60,000 nucleotides of DNA from Takakia lepidozioides (taxonomy: Eukaryota > Streptophyta > Takakiopsida > Takakiales > Takakiaceae): NCBI GenBank assembly GCA_030704615.1, contig CM060734.1, positions 28,786,042 through 28,846,041 on the forward strand, read 5' to 3'. The notes below the pieces were generated by a model that did no database searches, was not told the DNA's origin, and saw nothing but the letters and a program-made list of their open reading frames with translations. Both the position numbers and the translations under genes were made by a program. Of this stretch, positions 55,380 to 60,000 are shown piece by piece (the first letter of the stretch is position 1; each line of letters starts with the position of its first letter).

Positions 55380-57640
55380 GCAGGGGGAAGGTAAGAGGCT
55401 TTCAAAAACGGACATCTCATATATTTGCAGGGGTCCTGGAGTTGACAGGTCAACATACTTGCATGATTGTTGTTGTAGATTTTTCTGAAAAGCTCAGGCA
55501 TCTATCTAACTTGTAACCAATTGAATCGTTTGAACAGTTGTAATTAGAAAATGGCACATGCCAGGATGTGCCTTCTTGATCATTGAATGCTGTTTCGCCT
55601 AAAGACTCTAATGCCCCAGGTACCCAATCTGGTGAGACGGTGCACCGCCCACTTGCCAGTTGACACTGCCCTATTCTGTAGTGCATTCACTGACATTGAC
55701 GTCACTGATAACTGCTGCCTCCACCAAATGGAGCTGTGCCCACAAACTCTCACGTGCCAGAGAAATGCATTTGAACTCAATAATTTGTGCACGCTATGGT
55801 GGAGACCCTGATGACGAAGAAAGTAAGGTGGGGCCGTTGGAGCTGTGGCGATAGAGGAGCCCTGCGTGGCCTAGCCCTCGAGCAGTTTCTGGAGAACCAG
55901 GTTTATCTCTTCCCATGAGAAAATCCAAGTAGACCTACTTGAACCAGAAACAAAATCATCATGGAGATGCCTCGGCAATCACAGGTAAAATGACTTGAAT
56001 TCTTCCTCCACCAAACTGAAATCATCATGTGGAGCTCCACAAGATTACACACCTGCAGCAACAAAAGCAGCCAATGCAATGTATGTGGATCAGCACATCC
56101 AGTTCAATTATATATGCAAATGAACATGTTCAGAGTCAACATTTAATACCGGGCAACTTCCCACATCGCCCTAGCCCCTTCAAGGGAATCCCATTACAAA
56201 AACATGGTCTAAAGCTAAGTATTCTTGACTCATTTTCCTTTGAAAGGTATACATTGCCACCATTCCTTTACAATAGTGATCACATTCTAGAAAAACAACC
56301 AGGCCAAAAGTTCATCCAAATACCTATATATATAGATAGAAGACCAAGATCAGGACATCCAAGAACGGATTAGATTGCTGTAAGTGGGATGGAGCTTGGA
56401 CTTAAATATGTCCACACACCGCACTTGAGACATGAGACAAGTTGCTCTGTCTTGCATTGGTGACCCCTCTGCCTACAGCATCCTCACAAGATAAGAGAAG
56501 GCACAATTACACGCTATGAAGTTCCTGTAAGGTCGATCTAGATTGCCAACCTGCCTTTGCCTAATTTTGAACCTTCCACAATCTGCAATTTCGTATGCCA
56601 TAGTATCATTGAAATTCCGATTACCATATTACATCTAGAACCACTTGTGTTGAGCACGTATCCTGACAGCCACCCCTTAACAAAAGATCTGGACCAGTAC
56701 AGCTAGGGAAATCAGGTTAGCACCGATGCAGAATGCAGGTCCTGTGGAGAACTCGACTTGAAGGCCCACTTGCAACACAGACCATGACAGCTAGATCCCT
56801 TCTCAAGGGGTCGCCAAGGGAGACTATATATCTCAGCTAAGGGTCTATGAATGCTGCTGTGTTCGTGGCCCATGTAGAAGTTTTATATTTTTTGTAGCGG
56901 GTATGCAGACAACAACATTGTCTTCCTACAGAGCTCCTTTATCAAGATGCAGAGCTGACTGAACATAGCACATATAGATAATTTCAATTAAACCCCTAGG
57001 AAGATCTTGGAATGGCTGTTGATGAGAATTTGAAAACCAACCTAATTAGAGAAGGAGAAACCAGATGAACCTCATGCTATCCTAAGCCTGGAGGCAGGGT
57101 ATGCATTGAGTGGGTTCTCCAAGTGCCATACCCAAGCCCAGGTGTGGAGCTTGCTGCACTACGTTTTTACACAGGAGAAAGGCACAAATAAATATTCCAG
57201 CATAGCTTTACTCTGACCATGGTAACTCTTTGTGTGTGGTCTTGGCTGGTTGATCCATCAAGGCTACTGCGTCTATGTAGCCTCTTGTGCGAAGGCAAGG
57301 CCCACCCCACCTCTGTAGGGACCATTTAGCGCAGTCACAAACATACAAAACGAGTCTTGGCTGATTGAGATGGCAATTGATTGGTTGCAGATGTGAACCT
57401 ATGGTGTGGTCAAATGGCAAATGGCTGGCCTATCTGTTGGAAGCCTCACTGAGATGGAGCTTGAATTTTGTTCACGTAGAAGGATTCGCTAGGAGAACAG
57501 TCTCTGACCACTTTTTACTTTTATGTGCACTGTAGACTAAGCGCCAATAATTTGTTTTTGTTGCACTCTTTTCTTAGTTATCGCCTGGACTAAAAAGGGA
57601 ATTTGATATCCTCAACTCGACCACCCAGAAACTGCTTTCT
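55380..57640. other. Intergenic stretch, no gene recognised
   Basis: Short frames only. One at 56029-56373 (+) is open for 114 codons without a recognisable motif. Nothing else is supported. Confidence 0.4.
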
Positions 57641-60000
57641 AGTTTTTACAGATCTTTTGATCAAACAACAGTAATAGAACTAGGAGGTAAGTAGCGGGAT
57701 AGTACCTATGCCAAAGTTGTCGGTGGGGAGCTGGGTAAGAGCATTGGGGGTGCTGGTGGGTAGGCCGCAAATGCGTTTGGTGAGCTGGATGAAGTGTTTG
57801 TCCATTAATTTGAGATATGGGAGAGAGAAGGGGGCTGCGTGGGAAGAGTATTGGACTTGTGGCTTGAGTACGGTTTGAATGAGGGAGAGTTTGGGACGGA
57901 TGGATATCAGGGATTTGAGGAGGGCCGTACTTTTGTCAGTCAATTTAGCGATTGTAGTGGATTTTTATAGGTGCCAAGTAAGGGAGGGGACTAGTTGTAT
58001 GCCTAGGTAGGTGTAGGGTTCGTCAGGGCCTTAGAAGGGGAAATTTTTGTTTTGGTAGTGGATATACAATAATTTGCAGTGTGAGGCTGTCGTGGCTTTG
58101 GTGAGTTTGCTATGATGGGTAGTTGCGGTGACATCACATTTGTGGAGGCTGAGCTCCATGCCAGACCATTGATTAAATCTAAATAGTTTGTCTGTTTGTC
58201 GGTTGATATGTTGAGGGGTGTGGGCGAGGATGGCAAGGTCGTCTGCGTAGGCCACCGCAGAGATGGTATTGTTAGAGGTTTTATAGCGGTAGCCTATCTT
58301 ACCTCGGTCGATCGATCTAAGAAGGGGCTCTAGGAAGATGATGAACATGTAAGGGCTGAGGGTATCTCCTTGGAATATAGTGCCTCGCAAAATTGGGATA
58401 GGGGGAGTGGAACCGTAGTATGAGCCAGAATATTTTGTGGAGCTGTTGGTATAGATGTTGTCGATGAATTGTATAGCGTTAGTGGGATAGCCCAGGTCCG
58501 TCATAATGGCGAGAAGTCGGGCGTGGTCAAGAGATCCAAAGGCATTTTTAAAGTCAATGTACAGGAGATAGATGTCATATTTAGTGAGTTTGGCGTCTTC
58601 GAGTGCGGATAGGACATATTGTATTTGGCGAGTGGTACTATGAGTGGCACGGAAGCCTTCTTGGGGGTCACTAAGAATGTGGTGCTACTCTCCATAGCAG
58701 GAGAGCATTGTGGTTAGCGTACTAGTGAAGAGTTTGTATATGGTGTTGGTTAAAGCAATAGGGTGGTAGTTACCGAGATCTGTGGGGTCCCCTTTTTTGT
58801 AGAGAAGGATAGTACGGCTATGTTTCCAAGATGGAGGAATACGTCGTAGGTGATAACAGAGGTGGAAAATTTTGAATAAGAGGGAGTGAAAATGAGGATC
58901 TAGAGCTTGGAGTATGGCATTGGGGATGAGATCGGGACCGGGGGTTTTGGATTTGGATAGGGATTTGCAGATACATGAGTCGTAAATAGCTATGGTGAAG
59001 AACGAGAGGATGGTATCCTCAAGGGCCCACGTTTATCTAAGGAGAATCCATCGATGTCATGCCAAGGGTAGTGTTTGACGCTGCATAAGCAGTCGTTAGT
59101 ATGTTTGCTGGGGTGGAGGCAGTGCTTGACTGTGGGTGTGTTGGAGGCTGAGGCTTGCGCCCAGATTTCATTCTTAATGTCGTCCGGTTGGATTACGAGG
59201 TGGCCATGTCGGTGTCTGAGGCAGTCGATGGGGGGGTTGAGGGCAGGGTTGAAGATGGCTTTGTGGGCACGCTTAGGGTGATCACGTAAAAGTTTCCCGA
59301 AGGATGAGACGTTTCTTGTGATTGGCAGTGACTTTTTGTTTGGTGATGTTATATGCGGCCTTCTTTGCATCCCTGCCGATTTTGGCTAGGGTAGCAATCC
59401 AGCTGGGTATGGCTGTGGGGTCGGATGGCGGGGGTAGAAGTGGTTGGCAAAGGGGGATAGCGTTTAAGCTCAAGATACGGCGATCGGTGAACCAGTTGTT
59501 GAGTGGGGTGGTGGTGGGTGTGCTGGGGATAATCGTGAGGGCGCGACGTATGGTTTGGTATGTGTTGAGATGGGAGGTCCACTCGCGTTCTTGAGTGCGT
59601 GTAAGGTAGCCCCCATTTTGTTGTGAACGGGGGGTTTGAGGGAGTTCTGGGGGAGCGGAGCAAGTGGCGAGCACGCTGGTGGTCATGAGTTGTAGGATGG
59701 ATGTGAGGGTACGTTCAGCTGCAAGCCACGTGGTTTCCGGGTGTTGGGAAAGGTTTGAGTCGGATAGGGTGTGCGAGAGGGTGAGCATTAAGGCGGAGGC
59801 GGCTGGGTGAAAATGGGATTTGAATGCGGTTTTATTACCATAGGGTAGAGGGGAGAAGAGACGTGGTTGAAGGGGTGGTGCCTACGTGACGGTAACTGGT
59901 CAAAAGGGGATGAGTGATGGTGGGAGGGAAAGGGAGATCGGGTAGTGGTCGGAATTACATAGGCTATCAATATGTACATGGCTTTGCAAATGAGGAGGGA
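57640..60000 (-). mobile_element. LINE (APE-type non-LTR retrotransposon), degenerate, runs off the window
   Basis: On the minus strand, entering from the right edge, the endonuclease end motif SDHYPISLSL lies at about 59953-59925 with SDH at 59953-59945. A linker follows at 59788-59282, then reverse transcriptase: a LLYIDFKNAFGSLDHARLL region near 58590-58510, GTIFQGDTLSPYMFIIFLEP, and the catalytic YADD at 58249-58238 (VAYADDLAIL). The thumb-like tail has LTQLPTDNFGIGTIPLL near 57690. Stops interrupt it near 58690 (TAG), 58034 (TAA) and 57967 (TAA). The 5' part lies outside the window, and the 3' limit is approximate. Confidence 0.88.

Overview
The window looks like nuclear DNA of a land plant. 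It carries split genes with GT-AG introns for plant-type proteins: a PRCC-like protein, SKP1, a TEX1/THO3 WD40 fragment, a ribosomal protein uL22 pseudogene and a chloroplast-type bestrophin channel. It also holds Ty1/Copia elements primed by initiator-Met tRNA, a LINE, a tRNA-derived SINE and a 120-bp satellite. Low gene density and heavy repeat load suggest a large genome. A seedless plant is my guess, but nothing in the window proves the lineage.

Layout. 0.4-5.4 kb (+) holds a degenerate gene encoding three tandem NIF/FCP1-type HAD domains. 8-9.7 kb has a SINE, a cluster of palindromes and an LTR-like stretch. 11.9-13.1 kb (+) is an intron-bearing uL22 (RPL17) pseudogene. 15.8-24.5 kb is a decayed P-element/THAP9-like transposase gene. 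A near-perfect 75-bp palindrome precedes it, a 120-bp satellite array (20.5-22.5 kb) follows it, and its apparent 3' exon lies beyond the array in the opposite orientation. 24.8-25.8 kb (-) has two exons of TEX1. 26.26-28.18 kb is an internally deleted Copia element. 31.25-36.4 kb (-) is a second copy of the triple-HAD gene, inverted relative to the first. 36.8-37.3 kb is a GC-rich patch of short hairpins.

40.3-47.2 kb is the gene-rich core: SKP1 (-), an unidentified spliced gene fragment (+), a partial PRCC duplicate joined to a truncated SKP1 5' end, then an intact three-exon PRCC-like gene (+). The order is best explained by a tandem duplication of a divergent SKP1/PRCC pair followed by complementary losses. 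48.95-53.76 kb (-) is a full-length Copia element with paired LTRs and a 5-bp target duplication. 54.2-55.4 kb (+) is a bestrophin-like chloride channel gene with an internal frame disruption. 57.6-60 kb (-) is a degenerate LINE running off the right edge.

Only SKP1 and the PRCC-like gene look fully intact. Most other coding stretches carry stop codons where an aligned or family residue is Trp, Arg or Gln, the pattern left by C-to-T change in methylated DNA. Exon limits were read by eye from splice consensus, reading phase and comparison between copies; no alignment or database search was run.
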